DNA of 64,000 nucleotides from Sphingomonas populi (lineage in GTDB: Bacteria > Pseudomonadota > Alphaproteobacteria > Sphingomonadales > Sphingomonadaceae). Both the position numbers and the translations under genes were made by a program. Positions 55,567 through 64,000 of the stretch are shown piece after piece. Each line of letters begins with the position of its first letter. The stretch's first letter is position 1. The notes under the pieces are model-generated. The model was not told the origin of the DNA. It did no database searches and saw only the letters and a program-made list of their open reading frames with translations. The stretch spans positions 62,001 through 126,000 of the forward strand of contig NZ_SGIS01000003.1 in assembly GCF_004208535.1 (NCBI RefSeq), read 5' to 3'.

Positions 55567-55618
55567 GGTAGTTCCGCGCGTGATTTCGTTACCCTTACCG
55601 TCTCGGAACTGGGCTTTG

Positions 55619-55638
55619 TGTCAATCCAACAATTGTCG
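55619..55638 (-). promoter_or_regulatory. Possible promoter/operator of the efflux operon
   Basis: On the minus strand a consensus TTGACA (55624-55619) lies 52 bases before the adaptor start, next to a near-palindrome CGACAATTGTTG (55638-55627). No clear -10 is seen. A local repressor could bind here, but no regulator gene is adjacent. Confidence 0.3.
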
Positions 55639-55655
55639 CAGAGTGTCGCGAGCGC

Positions 55656-56399
55656 TCAGCGCAACGCGCGTTGGAACAGCGCCAGCGTCCATCCGATCGC
55701 TTGCAGGAACAGCGCGGGATCGTAGCGCGGACCTTCATCGCGAAGGAACGCGTGCTGTCCGTTGACCTCATGCCATTCGTAGCTGGCACCGACCGCTTCC
55801 AGGCGCGCGCGGATGATCTCGCGGCCTTCGAACGGAACGTGCGGGTCTTGCCGCCCCCAGACGAACATCGCCTCGGCCTTGAGCTCAGCCATCCGCGCGA
55901 GACTGTCGTCGCTTCGGCCTTCGCCCAGGGAACCGGAATGGACGTCGGTCGCGTAGAAGCACGCGGCCGCCTTCACGCGCGGATCGAGCGCGGCACGATA
56001 CGCAAGATGCCCGCCGAGACACACGCCGAAGGTCGCCAACTGGCCGTTGCAGGCCGGGTGCGCGGCGAGTTCGGTCAATCCTGCGTGCGCGTCCGCATCA
56101 TATGAGGCGATCGGCTTGGTGAACTTGAGTGCATTGCCGCGATCGGTGCCAGCCTGATCGTAGGCGAGAACGGTGCCAGCCGGTTCATATTCGTGATAGA
56201 CTTCCGGCACGGCCACCACATAGCCATTCCCCGCGAGCATCGCCGCGAGCCGCCGGATCGGCGCCGTGACCTGATAGATTTCCGAAAACAGCAGCACGCC
56301 CGGGAAACGCCCGTCCATCGCGGGACGGAACAGATGGAGCCGCATCATGCCGCCGCCGGCGATGGCAATGTCCTGGGTTTCGTCGCTGCGTAAGATCAT
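55656..56399 (-). CDS. Dienelactone hydrolase family protein
   Basis: A 247-residue alpha/beta hydrolase. The Cys-His-Asp triad of the family is visible as C127 (FGVCLGGH), D185 (GRQDPHVP) and H216 (NGQHAF), and E40 (LFSEIYQ) matches the Glu that holds the Cys in DLH. No signal peptide is seen. The start at 56399 has AGGGGAG upstream. The family opens enol-lactones in aromatic degradation, but no aromatic pathway genes are nearby, so the substrate is unknown. Confidence 0.85.
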   Translation of the reverse strand: MILRSDETQDIAIAGGGMMRLHLFRPAMDGRFPGVLLFSEIYQVTAPIRRLAAMLAGNGYVVAVPEVYHEYEPAGTVLAYDQAGTDRGNALKFTKPIASYDADAHAGLTELAAHPACNGQLATFGVCLGGHLAYRAALDPRVKAAACFYATDVHSGSLGEGRSDDSLARMAELKAEAMFVWGRQDPHVPFEGREIIRARLEAVGASYEWHEVNGQHAFLRDEGPRYDPALFLQAIGWTLALFQRALR

Positions 56400-56478
56400 G
56401 CTGCTCCCCTCTGGCTGACGCGCGCTTGGTGGCACCGCATCCGCCTGAGGGCAACCGGGCCAGCTTGGAACTTCACCG

Positions 56479-56625
56479 TTACCGTGCGCGGCTTGCCGGG
56501 ATACCGGCTTTCTCCGGCGCCCGGATCGCCCTGCGTGACAAGTGAAGGTCTCGCACTATCGCCTTAGTGGCTTTTCCCGAGGTGTGTTCGCGCCGGACCC
56601 TCAACATCGTCTCCAATACCAACAT
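56479..56625 (-). pseudogene. Remnant of IS21-type istA transposase N terminus
   Basis: The translated stretch MLVLETMLRVRREHTSGKAT, followed by KAIVRDLHLSRRAIRAPE, resembles the N-terminal helix-turn-helix of IS21 IstA proteins (pattern ETIxxIRREHxxGKSIKAIARDLxLSRNTVRKVxRAPE). About five residues of the recognition helix region appear deleted (LSR-RAIRAPE), and the frame stops soon after. No istB or terminal repeats are seen. It is a degraded fragment in a 403-base gene-free gap. Confidence 0.55.
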
Positions 56626-56685
56626 CCCGATCTTGCCGCCTGACACTGCCAAGCCGATCACCAGCCACAGGCGCCTGCATAACTG

Positions 56686-56718
56686 CCGTCACACATAGTT
56701 CATGCATCTGTCATGTCG
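56686..56718 (+). promoter_or_regulatory. Pho-box-like triple 11-bp repeat upstream of phosphate cluster
   Basis: Three tandem 11-base units CCGTCAC-ACAT, AGTTCAT-GCAT and CTGTCAT-GTCG cover 56686-56718. The last heptamer equals the PhoB consensus CTGTCAT, and the pair AGTTCATGCATCTGTCAT has the exact heptamer + 4 + heptamer layout. It lies 85 bases before a TBDT that heads a lipase and phosphatase cluster, which strongly favours PhoB control. Confidence 0.65.
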
Positions 56719-56802
56719 CCGGCACTGAACCGCATCAAAACCGCAACGACGGGCATCTAAGCGCCCCTCCAACAGCAAAAGCTGTCCACGGGGAACCATC
56801 AC

Positions 56803-59475
56803 ATGTCGAGCTATTCACGCCTGTTTCGGGCGACGCTGCCGTTCACTCTTGCGGCATTAGGGTATACGCAGCCGGCGGCGGCGCAACTAAAGGCCGACAC
56901 GTCGAATCCGGGCGCGCAGACCGCAGACGCGAACACCGCTGCCGCCGACGGCGCGAACGACATCGTGGTGACCGGCTCTTACGCGGACAGCCTTGCGGCG
57001 GCGACCGAGACCAAGCGCCGCGCGGCGTTCGGTGTCGATGCGATCAACTCGACCGACATCGGCAAGTTTCCCGCACAGAACGTCGCGGAAGCGCTCCAAC
57101 TGGTGCCGGGCGTCGCGATCACACGCCCGCGTGGCGAGGGGCTGTACATCAGCGTTCGAGGGCTCGGGCCGCAGTTCCAGAACACGCTGCTGAACGGGCG
57201 CCCGGTCGCAATCAACGATCTTATCGAGAACGGCGGCGCCAACGGCCGCCAGTTTCGCTTTGAGATGCTGCCGGCCGAATTCGTGTCCCAGATCGACGTC
57301 GTGAAGACGCCGACTGCGGACATGAACGAGGGTGCGCTCGGCGGCAACATCGACGTGCATACCTTCCGGCCGCTCGAGGTGGGCACCAAGACCACGCTCA
57401 ACCTGCGCGGCACCTACACCACTCTGACGGAGAAGGTGAAACCCAACGCGACCGCCCTGACGAGCTTCAAGAGCGGCGACGGCACCTTCGGCATCCTCGC
57501 CGCCGCGCAATATTGGGGCAAGTCGGTCCGCAACGACCGCACATACAACACCGGCTGGTATCTCGATAAGTTCGCCTCGGCGCTCGGGTCCGGCTTCTAC
57601 ACGCCCGGCCGCACCCGACCGACCGTGGAGACCGAGGATCGTAAGCGCCTATCCGGCCTGATCTCGGCGCAATGGCAGCCGACGCCGGAATTGCAGACCA
57701 CGCTCGACGTGCTCGCGACGCGACTGGATGTCGCCTATGACGAGTTCGGGCTCGACATCTATCCCGACGATTCGAGCGTCGCCGGGCACAAGCCGGTCAT
57801 CGTGCCGGGTTCGGTCAAGCTCGACGGCGACACCGTTGTTGCCGCGACGATCAACGATGTGCGCTTCATGGGCACGCGCGAATACAGCCTCAACCGGCAT
57901 GACCTGATCACGATCGGCCTCAAACAGGCGTGGAACCCGGAAGGCTGGCATATCGTCGCCAATGCCAACTGGTCTTACGCGCACAGCTTCCACCCAAGCT
58001 ACGCCGAAGGCACGGTGCGTAGCCGCATCCAATTCTTCGCGCCGCTGAGCTACGACGCGTCCGGTGGCTACAAGGTCGCCCCGACGATCACCACGCCGAC
58101 CGATGTGCTTAACCCGGCCAATTACACGCTGTACCCCTTCAACATCGCGCCCAAGAACAGCCGGGATTGGGATCGCTACGTTCGGCTCGATGTCGACCAT
58201 GAAATGGATGGCTTCATTACCAAGCTGTCGGCGGGCGGAGAGTATCATTCGCGCAAGCGTGACTACCGGCGCCGCGACTTCACCGTGAGTCCGGCCGCCA
58301 ACACGTCGCTCAACGGCTTCGCACCCAACGGTTACGAGCAGATGCCGTTCGACAACTTCCTGTCGGGCGTACCCGGCAATTATCCACGCACCTGGATCGT
58401 GCCGATCACCAGCGTATTCTATGACAAGCTGTTCACCGACGCGATCGCCAACGCGCCGCTGGCCGTCGGCGATCTCCGCGCCTCGTATGTCGTCACCGAG
58501 AAGACAGCGGGCGGCTACGTGCGCGCCGACTACGCCTTTGCGCTCGGTGCCGTTCCGGTCACCGGCAACGTCGGCGTCCGCTATGTCCATACCGATCAGG
58601 TTGCGAGCGGTACGCTCACGACCGGCAGCGTGGCGACCCCGGCAAGCTTCCCGCAGACCTTCAACAACTGGTTGCCGAGTTTCAACCTGCGCGCCGAACT
58701 GACGCACGACTTGGTCGGTCGGCTGGCCGCCAGCCGGGTGCTGACCCGCCCGAACGTGACGCAGAGCGCGCCGCAGATCAGCGTCTCCACCGACCAGCCG
58801 ACCGCGAGCGGCGGCAACCCGGCACTGAAGCCCTTCCTCGCCACGCAGTTCGATGCCTCGCTCGAGTGGTATTTCAGCCGGCAAGGCTCGCTCACCGGCG
58901 CGCTGTTCTACAAGTCGATGGACGACTACATCACCGCGCAGAACATCAACGTCGAAATTCCCGGGCGCGGCACGGTGCTGCTCAGCACGCAGGTCAATGG
59001 CGGCAATGCGAAGGTCTACGGCGCGGAAGCGGCCTACAATCAGGTGTTCACCTTCCTGCCGGCGCCGTTCGACGGTCTGGGCTTCCAGGCGTCCTACACG
59101 CACACCTCGGTACAGGCGAGCTACACGGCCGGCGCGCGCCCGATCAAGGATCAGTTGATCGGCTTGTCGAAAAACAGCTTCAACGTCGTCGGCTTCTACG
59201 ACAAGGGGCCGCTCTCGACCCGGCTGTCCTATACGTGGCGCGATAAATACCTCACCGGCATCGGCAGCACCACGCAGGCGACCACCACGCAGGCGGCGTT
59301 CGGATCGCTCGATGGCAACCTCTCGATCCGCGCCACCAGCCACCTGATGTTCAGCGTCGAGGCGATCAACATCGCCAATGCGAACAGCTACAGCTACAAC
59401 GAGAAGGAGATTCAGTTCGGCGAGATCAACAATTACGGTCGCACCATCCTGTTCGGTGTGCGGGCGCAGTTCTGA
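56803..59475 (+). CDS. TonB-dependent receptor of the phosphate cluster
   Basis: An 890-residue receptor. A signal peptide at residues 1-28 (PAAAQ), a plug with DIVVTGSYADSLAAATETKR, DIGKFPAQNVAEALQLVPGV, ISVRGLGPQFQNTLLNGRP and EGALGGNIDVHTFRPL, and a barrel ending ILFGVRAQF place it in the same broad type as the pectin receptor. The ribosome site is CGGGGAACC. It shares one base with the next gene, a PI-PLC-like lipase, so the ligand is probably a phosphate-bearing lipid headgroup or other organophosphate. Substrate assignment is inference. Confidence 0.9.
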   Translation: MSSYSRLFRATLPFTLAALGYTQPAAAQLKADTSNPGAQTADANTAAADGANDIVVTGSYADSLAAATETKRRAAFGVDAINSTDIGKFPAQNVAEALQLVPGVAITRPRGEGLYISVRGLGPQFQNTLLNGRPVAINDLIENGGANGRQFRFEMLPAEFVSQIDVVKTPTADMNEGALGGNIDVHTFRPLEVGTKTTLNLRGTYTTLTEKVKPNATALTSFKSGDGTFGILAAAQYWGKSVRNDRTYNTGWYLDKFASALGSGFYTPGRTRPTVETEDRKRLSGLISAQWQPTPELQTTLDVLATRLDVAYDEFGLDIYPDDSSVAGHKPVIVPGSVKLDGDTVVAATINDVRFMGTREYSLNRHDLITIGLKQAWNPEGWHIVANANWSYAHSFHPSYAEGTVRSRIQFFAPLSYDASGGYKVAPTITTPTDVLNPANYTLYPFNIAPKNSRDWDRYVRLDVDHEMDGFITKLSAGGEYHSRKRDYRRRDFTVSPAANTSLNGFAPNGYEQMPFDNFLSGVPGNYPRTWIVPITSVFYDKLFTDAIANAPLAVGDLRASYVVTEKTAGGYVRADYAFALGAVPVTGNVGVRYVHTDQVASGTLTTGSVATPASFPQTFNNWLPSFNLRAELTHDLVGRLAASRVLTRPNVTQSAPQISVSTDQPTASGGNPALKPFLATQFDASLEWYFSRQGSLTGALFYKSMDDYITAQNINVEIPGRGTVLLSTQVNGGNAKVYGAEAAYNQVFTFLPAPFDGLGFQASYTHTSVQASYTAGARPIKDQLIGLSKNSFNVVGFYDKGPLSTRLSYTWRDKYLTGIGSTTQATTTQAAFGSLDGNLSIRATSHLMFSVEAINIANANSYSYNEKEIQFGEINNYGRTILFGVRAQF

Positions 59476-60566
59476 TGATCAGAGCCACGCTTCTGGGGCT
59501 CGCCGCTCTGGCGCTCGGCGCAGCCGCCCCACCGCTCAGGATGAACGACATCCAGGTGATCGGCTCACACAACAGCTTCAAGGCCCGCATCCCTGACGCG
59601 GTCATGGCCAGGTTGCGTGCGATAGAGCCGAAACTGGCCGACGGCCTCGATTATTATCATCTGCCGCTGGCTGAGCAACTCGATCACGGCGTACGCCAGA
59701 TCGAGATCGACATCTTCGCCGATCCCAAGGGCGGCCGATACGCCGACCCCAAGGGCGAGGTCTGGGCGCGCGCCGCCGGGGAAACCACCGCGTTCGACCG
59801 TGCGGCGATGCGGCAACCTGGCTTCAAGGTGTTCCATATCCCCGATGTGGATTACATCAGCACCTGCGTGACGCTGCGCCGCTGTCTCGGCGAGGTCGAT
59901 CGCTGGTCGCGCCAGCACCCCGATCATCTGCCGATCATGATCACCATCAACGCAGCCGATACGCCATCGGACCGACCGGGCATCACCGATCCGATCGCGC
60001 TCGATGATCCTGCGCTGCTCGACGCGCTGGACGTCGAAATCCGGTCCGCGTTCCGGGGCAACCGGCTCATCACGCCGGACGAGGTTCGCGGAAACGCGCC
60101 TTCGCTGAGCCAGGCAGTCCGACAGCGCGGGTGGCCGAGCCTGTCTGCGGCGCGCGGCCGGGTCTACATCCTGTTCGACGTACGCAAGGCGGTCTCGGAC
60201 ACGTACCGCCAGGGGCATCCATCACTCGCCGGCCGCGCGATGTTCGGCTGGTATCCTGGGGATGACGCGGATTCTGCGGTACAGATCGTCCAGGACCCGC
60301 TGGTGGACGAGGCCAAGATCCGGCGATGGGTGCAACAGGGCCTGATCGTGCGAACCCGCTCCGACGCGAACACCGCCGAGGCGCGCGCCAAAGACTATCG
60401 CAAGGCCGAGGCCGCGATGGCGAGCGGCGCCCAGGCCGTCAGCACGGACTATTATCCGGGCGCGCCCGATCCGCTGCACACGGGTTTCACGGTGACGCTT
60501 CCGCGAGGTGAGATGGCGCGCTGCAGTCCGGTTCGTGTTGCGTCGGGCTGCCGACTGCGGCGGTAA
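59475..60566 (+). CDS. Ca-dependent phosphoinositide phospholipase C-like protein
   Basis: A 363-residue secreted protein (signal peptide about 1-18). It shows the PLC-X-like TIM-barrel marks IGSHNSFKA with H32, RQIEIDIFADP with acidic metal ligands, and FHIPD with H121 as second catalytic His, then ILFDVRK and STDYY near the end. It belongs to the Ca-dependent PI-PLC-like group and should cleave a phosphodiester to free a phosphorylated headgroup. The ATG at 59475 overlaps the receptor stop by one base, which suggests coupled translation. Confidence 0.75.
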   Translation: MIRATLLGLAALALGAAAPPLRMNDIQVIGSHNSFKARIPDAVMARLRAIEPKLADGLDYYHLPLAEQLDHGVRQIEIDIFADPKGGRYADPKGEVWARAAGETTAFDRAAMRQPGFKVFHIPDVDYISTCVTLRRCLGEVDRWSRQHPDHLPIMITINAADTPSDRPGITDPIALDDPALLDALDVEIRSAFRGNRLITPDEVRGNAPSLSQAVRQRGWPSLSAARGRVYILFDVRKAVSDTYRQGHPSLAGRAMFGWYPGDDADSAVQIVQDPLVDEAKIRRWVQQGLIVRTRSDANTAEARAKDYRKAEAAMASGAQAVSTDYYPGAPDPLHTGFTVTLPRGEMARCSPVRVASGCRLRR

Positions 60567-60866
60567 AAGCCCCCGCGCTCGCGCTCTGCGCAGTCGCGAT
60601 ACTGTGCCTGTCGGCGGGCGCGTCCCGCGCGACGCCACGCGGCAGGTTCGTGGTCGAAGCGGCAAGCCGAATCACGCCGCACGGCGCGCGGGCCTTGGCG
60701 ATCGTCGCGGCAGCCGACCGACGGCTGCTCGCCTCGCACCGACGATTCCGGGCGTGCTGCCCGCCACGCCAAAGGTGATTGTATCCTTCCTGCAAAGGAA
60801 GGCCGCTAACCACAGTCTCGACCGTCGCCGCCTGGCGCGGTGCCCCGAGCCGACCAAGGACCGCAC
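60567..60866. other. Gene-free 300-base gap with a small hairpin
   Basis: No credible gene is seen. CCTTCC (60785-60790) and GGAAGG (60797-60802) form a 6-bp hairpin without a following T-run, a poor terminator. No Pho-box-like repeat was found upstream of the phosphatase here, so the phosphatase may be read from the receptor promoter. Confidence 0.4.
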
Positions 60867-62282
60867 ATGACCTTTCTGCCACGCTGCTCGCTTGCCTCCG
60901 TTCTCGCTCTCGCCGCAGCAACCGCTGCCAGCGGGCAGTCAGCACCGGCTGATCTCGCACGCGCGGCGCAAGGGGATCTCAGCCAGCCCGGCGGCGCGCG
61001 CCGGATCAAAGGCGACATGACCGCCACCTACCGCACGCTGATCCGCGATGGCGTGGTGCGCAACGTTATCCTGCTAATCGGCGATGGCATGGGCGATTCC
61101 GAAATCACCCTCGCCCGCGATTATGCCGAGGGCGCGGGCGGCTATTTCAAGGGCATCGATGCGCTGCCGGTGACCGGCCAGTACACCCATTATGCGCTGG
61201 AGAAAGCGACCGGCAAACCGAATTACGTGACCGATTCCGCCGCTTCGGCAACAGCGTGGAGCACCGGCGTGAAGAGCTACAATGGCGCGATCGGCGTCGA
61301 TATCCGCGAAGTCCCGCATGCCTCGCTGATCGAGCGCGCCAAGGCGGCCGGCTATGCGACCGGTGACGTCACCACCGCCGAGATCGAAGATGCCACCCCC
61401 GCCGCGCAGATAGCCCACGTCACCATGCGCGCCTGCTTCGGCCCGGTCGCCACCAGCAAGCTTTGCCCGACCAACGCGCTCGAAAACGGCGGTGCCGGTT
61501 CGATCGCCGAGCAACTGCTCAACGCCCGTCCCGATGTCGCGCTCGGCGGCGGTGCCGCCGCGTTCGCGGAAACCGCGCAGGCTGGCGATTGGCGGGGCAA
61601 GACGCTGCTCGACCAGGCGCGCGTGCGCGGCTTCGCCGTGGTGGAGGATGCGGCCGGGCTGGAGGCGATCACCCGCGCCGACACTACTCGCCCGCTGCTC
61701 GGTCTGTTCGCACCGGGCAACATGCCGGTGCGCTGGCAGGGGCCGAAGGCCAGCCACCACGGCAATATCGACCAGCCGCCCGTCCGCTGCGCGGTCAATG
61801 CGGAACGCTCCGCCAGCGTGCCCACACTCGCGGCGATGACGACCAAGGCGATCGCGCTGCTGCGCAAGAACCCCAAGGGCTTCCTGCTGCAGGTGGAGGG
61901 CGCTTCGATCGACAAGGAAGATCACGCCGCTAATCCGTGCGGCCAGATCGGCGAGACGGTCGATCTCGACGAGGCGGTTCAGGTCGCGCTGGCCTTCGCC
62001 AAGGCCGACGGGCACACTTTGGTGATCGTCACCGCAGACCATGCCCATACCAGCCAGATCATCGGCAACGGCAGCCAGGCACCGGGGCTGACCGAGGCCC
62101 TGCTGACCAAGGACGGCAGTGTGCTGACGGTGAATTATGGCACCTCGGAAGTCGGCTCGCAGGGTCATACCGGCACGCAGTTGCGCGTTGCTGCCTACGG
62201 CCCACGCGCTGCCAATTTCGCCGGACTGACCGACCAGACCGACATGTTCTACACGATCCGGGACGCGCTCGGCCTGAAATGA
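60867..62282 (+). CDS. phoA: Alkaline phosphatase, PhoA family
   Basis: A 471-residue periplasmic phosphomonoesterase. The signal peptide is at 1-23 (ASGQ). The IGDGMG metal motif is at 71-76 and the nucleophile S124 in [29 protein letters not shown] and TADHAHTSQ bring the Zn/Mg ligands. The ATG at 60867 (AAGGA upstream) was preferred over an in-frame GTG at 60840. It fits the Pho cluster between two lipases, removing phosphate from released headgroups. Confidence 0.93.
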   Translation: MTFLPRCSLASVLALAAATAASGQSAPADLARAAQGDLSQPGGARRIKGDMTATYRTLIRDGVVRNVILLIGDGMGDSEITLARDYAEGAGGYFKGIDALPVTGQYTHYALEKATGKPNYVTDSAASATAWSTGVKSYNGAIGVDIREVPHASLIERAKAAGYATGDVTTAEIEDATPAAQIAHVTMRACFGPVATSKLCPTNALENGGAGSIAEQLLNARPDVALGGGAAAFAETAQAGDWRGKTLLDQARVRGFAVVEDAAGLEAITRADTTRPLLGLFAPGNMPVRWQGPKASHHGNIDQPPVRCAVNAERSASVPTLAAMTTKAIALLRKNPKGFLLQVEGASIDKEDHAANPCGQIGETVDLDEAVQVALAFAKADGHTLVIVTADHAHTSQIIGNGSQAPGLTEALLTKDGSVLTVNYGTSEVGSQGHTGTQLRVAAYGPRAANFAGLTDQTDMFYTIRDALGLK

Positions 62283-62290
62283 TGCTGTAC

Positions 62291-62337
62291 CGTCATGCGC
62301 GCGTCACCATGTCGTGTGCAGTCGCGGTCCTGTCATA
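62291..62337 (+). promoter_or_regulatory. Weak Pho-box-like repeats before the phospholipase C gene
   Basis: CCGTCAT (62290-62296) is 11 bases before GCGTCAC, and CAGTCGC (62319-62325) is 11 bases before the consensus heptamer CTGTCAT (62330-62336). The spacing fits Pho boxes, but only one heptamer is perfect and the second pair lies very close to the start at 62358. Confidence 0.3.
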
Positions 62338-62357
62338 GCTACCTGAGGCCCTCCACC

Positions 62358-64000
62358 ATGATCGACCGTCGCTCGCTGCTTCGCCACTCGCTGCACGGCG
62401 CTGCGCTTGCCGCGATATCGCCCGCGCTCGCCCGCGCCGCCGCGATCGGCCCAGACCGGCGCAGCGGCGGCTTGCGCGACATCGACCATATTGTCGTGCT
62501 GATGCAGGAGAACCGCAGCTTCGACCATTATTTTGGCACGATGGCCGGCGTGCGTGGCTTTGGCGACCGTTTTCCGATTCCGGTTGCGGGCGCGCCGGGT
62601 GGCCCTCCGCGCACCGTCTGGGATCAATATGACGGCACCGCGCAGCCGCCGCGCATCCTGCGCCCGTTCCGAATGGAAACCCGCGAGCATTTCGAGCTGA
62701 TGCGCGTCCCCGGCACGCCGCACAACTGGCCAGACGCGCAGGCCGCATGGGATCACGGCCGCATGGGCCATTGGCCCGAGGCCAAGACGCAGCGCACGAT
62801 GGCGCATTACGGCGCGGAGGATCTGCCCTTCCAGTTCGCGATGGCCGACGCCTTCACGCTGTGCGACGCCTATCATTGTTCGATGCAGACCGGCACCAAC
62901 TGCAACCGGCTGTTCCAGTGGACCGGCACCAACGATCCGTTCGGGCGCGGCGGCGGCCCAACCATCGAGAACCCCGACGATGACCTCGCCAAGCCGGATG
63001 CCGCCAGCAGCCCGCGCTTCTTCTGGACGACCTATCCCGAACGGCTCGAGGCCGCTGGGGTGCGTTGGGCGGTCTATCAGGACATGGCGGACAATTTCAC
63101 CGACAATCCGCTCGCCAACTTCCTCCAGTTCCGCGCCGCCTATCGCGGCGATGCGGGATCGCGCAAGGCGTTGCGCGACAAGGGGCTGGCGACACGCGCG
63201 CTTGACGCGCTCCGCGCCGATTGCCTGGCGGACCGCCTGCCGAGCATCAGTTGGGTGGTCGGCACGGCGGAAGGATCGGAACATCCCGGCCCGTCCAGCC
63301 CAGCGCAGGGCGCTGCCTATACCGCACAGGTGATCGCTGCGTTGACCGCAAATCCCAAGGTGTGGGCGCGCACCGCTCTGTTCATCAACTTCGACGAGAA
63401 TGATGGCTTTTTCGATCATGTGCCGCCCCCAGCCCCGCCGTCTCCCGATGCTGGCGGTTTCGCCGGCGCCAGCACGGTCACCACGGCGGGCGAATATCAC
63501 CACCTGCCCGCGCCCGGCGCCGACAGCGACCACCTGGCGTTGCGCGGGCGGCCCTATGGGCTGGGTCCGCGCGTGCCGATGTACGTGCTGTCTCCCTGGA
63601 CGCGCGGCGGGCGCGTGTTCTCGGAAGTCGCCGACCATACCTCGGTGCTGCGCTTCATGGCGGCCCGGTTCGGCGTCGATGAACCCAATATCTCCGCGTG
63701 GCGGCGCGCGGTGTGCAGCGATCTCGTGCCCGCTTTCGATTTCGCGCAGGGTGGTAAACCGGCGGCGCTGACCCAGTCGCTGATCGACACCATGACCGAC
63801 GCACCGACGCGCCGCGCTGCGGCGCAAGCGATCGCGCATCAACCGCACCCGATCGCCCCTGAGGACCAGCCGCTGCCGCAGCAGGCGACCGGCATCCGCC
63901 CGGCGGTGGCGACGCGCTACCAGCCTGAGGTTCATGGCGCAGTTCACGGCGACGCCTTTCGCCTGACGTTCGCAGCCGCCGGGGGCCTCGCCGTGGTGTT
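62358..64000 (+). CDS. Phosphocholine-type phospholipase C, Tat-exported (3' truncated)
   Basis: The frame is open from the ATG at 62358 to the window end (547 residues visible). A twin-arginine signal (MIDRRSLLRHSLHGAALAA) is followed by the phosphoesterase core: HIVVLMQENRSFDHYFGTM with catalytic Asn/metal residues, CSMQTGTNCNRLFQWTGTND, YPERLEAAGVRWAVYQDM and INFDENDGFFDHVPPP. These are the marks of the PlcN/PlcH family, which hydrolyses phosphatidylcholine or sphingomyelin to phosphocholine. The family is about 690-730 residues, so some 150 are beyond the window. A CCTGAGGCCC ribosome site precedes it. Confidence 0.9.
   Translation, partial: MIDRRSLLRHSLHGAALAAISPALARAAAIGPDRRSGGLRDIDHIVVLMQENRSFDHYFGTMAGVRGFGDRFPIPVAGAPGGPPRTVWDQYDGTAQPPRILRPFRMETREHFELMRVPGTPHNWPDAQAAWDHGRMGHWPEAKTQRTMAHYGAEDLPFQFAMADAFTLCDAYHCSMQTGTNCNRLFQWTGTNDPFGRGGGPTIENPDDDLAKPDAASSPRFFWTTYPERLEAAGVRWAVYQDMADNFTDNPLANFLQFRAAYRGDAGSRKALRDKGLATRALDALRADCLADRLPSISWVVGTAEGSEHPGPSSPAQGAAYTAQVIAALTANPKVWARTALFINFDENDGFFDHVPPPAPPSPDAGGFAGASTVTTAGEYHHLPAPGADSDHLALRGRPYGLGPRVPMYVLSPWTRGGRVFSEVADHTSVLRFMAARFGVDEPNISAWRRAVCSDLVPAFDFAQGGKPAALTQSLIDTMTDAPTRRAAAQAIAHQPHPIAPEDQPLPQQATGIRPAVATRYQPEVHGAVHGDAFRLTFAAAGGLAVV

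Noticed and set aside
57649..59343. A 564-codon minus-strand frame opposite the phosphate-cluster receptor
   Set aside because: Composition is that of a shadow frame and the plus-strand receptor is unambiguous.
60785..60802. CCTTCC/GGAAGG hairpin as an intrinsic terminator
   Set aside because: The stem is short and no T-run follows, so termination is unlikely.
60508..60870. Small frame between the PI-PLC-like and phosphatase genes
   Set aside because: It overlaps the end of one gene and the start of another, has no ribosome site and an Arg-rich shadow composition.
62304..63947. A 547-codon minus-strand frame at the window end
   Set aside because: The plus-strand phospholipase C frame runs open through the same region with strong family motifs.
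1..64000. CRISPR arrays, tRNA or rRNA genes, prophage or integrase genes
   Set aside because: No regularly spaced repeats, cloverleaf-like sequences, rRNA landmarks or intact recombinase motifs were seen on reading either strand.

Overview
This is a high-GC alphaproteobacterial chromosome segment. The best match by gene content is a sphingomonad (Sphingomonas or a relative). It has many large TonB-dependent receptors (TBDTs) sitting next to Tat-exported carbohydrate-active enzymes, an aerobic cob operon, tightly overlapping genes and almost no mobile DNA. No rRNA, tRNA or CRISPR array was seen. The taxonomic call is inference from gene content only.

Layout. (1) 1-753: the 3' end of a GH39-type beta-xylosidase. 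(2) 754-20281: a cobalamin/cobalt region. A cobalamin riboswitch precedes a near-continuous operon cobW-N-G-H-I-J-L-E-M-B-A-F-bluB, in which cobK alone lies on the opposite strand. A second, closely related riboswitch then precedes a TBDT, a PepSY membrane protein and a NiCoT Ni/Co permease. (3) 20282-41902: a locus combining polysaccharide or glycoprotein deglycosylation (DUF5695-like protein, GH2, GH127 beta-L-arabinofuranosidase, TBDT), peptidases (DUF885, M24 Xaa-Pro type, S9 dipeptidyl peptidase) and trans-4-hydroxy-L-proline catabolism (4-hydroxyproline epimerase, FAD D-hydroxyproline dehydrogenase-like protein, DapA-like deaminase, APC permease), with a GntR/FCD regulator. Five intergenic regions in this block carry variants of one AT-rich palindrome of the type ATMGTATAnnAT. 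(4) 42030-46405: a PL22 oligogalacturonate lyase and its TBDT. (5) 46434-55566: an MdtABC-type RND efflux system with its outer-membrane factor. (6) 55656-56399: a dienelactone hydrolase. (7) 56479-64000: an IS21 istA remnant, then a phosphate-scavenging cluster with a Pho-box-like triple repeat upstream of a TBDT, a Ca-dependent PI-PLC-like lipase, an alkaline phosphatase and a Tat-exported phospholipase C cut off by the window end.

How the genes may work together. The first block makes corrins by the aerobic, late-cobalt-insertion route, and feedback by B12 on both riboswitches would couple synthesis to metal or corrinoid uptake. The central block reads as one programme for plant hydroxyproline-rich glycoproteins (extensin, arabinogalactan protein). 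Beta-arabinofuranose caps on hydroxyproline would be removed, the peptide backbone cut, and the released hydroxyproline epimerised, oxidised and deaminated towards 2-oxoglutarate. Pectin lysis is next door, which fits the same plant-wall niche. The last block would release phosphate from phospholipids and phosphomonoesters under phosphate limitation. The hydroxyproline-glycoprotein idea and the shared operator are the most novel claims here; both are inference from gene content and visible motifs.
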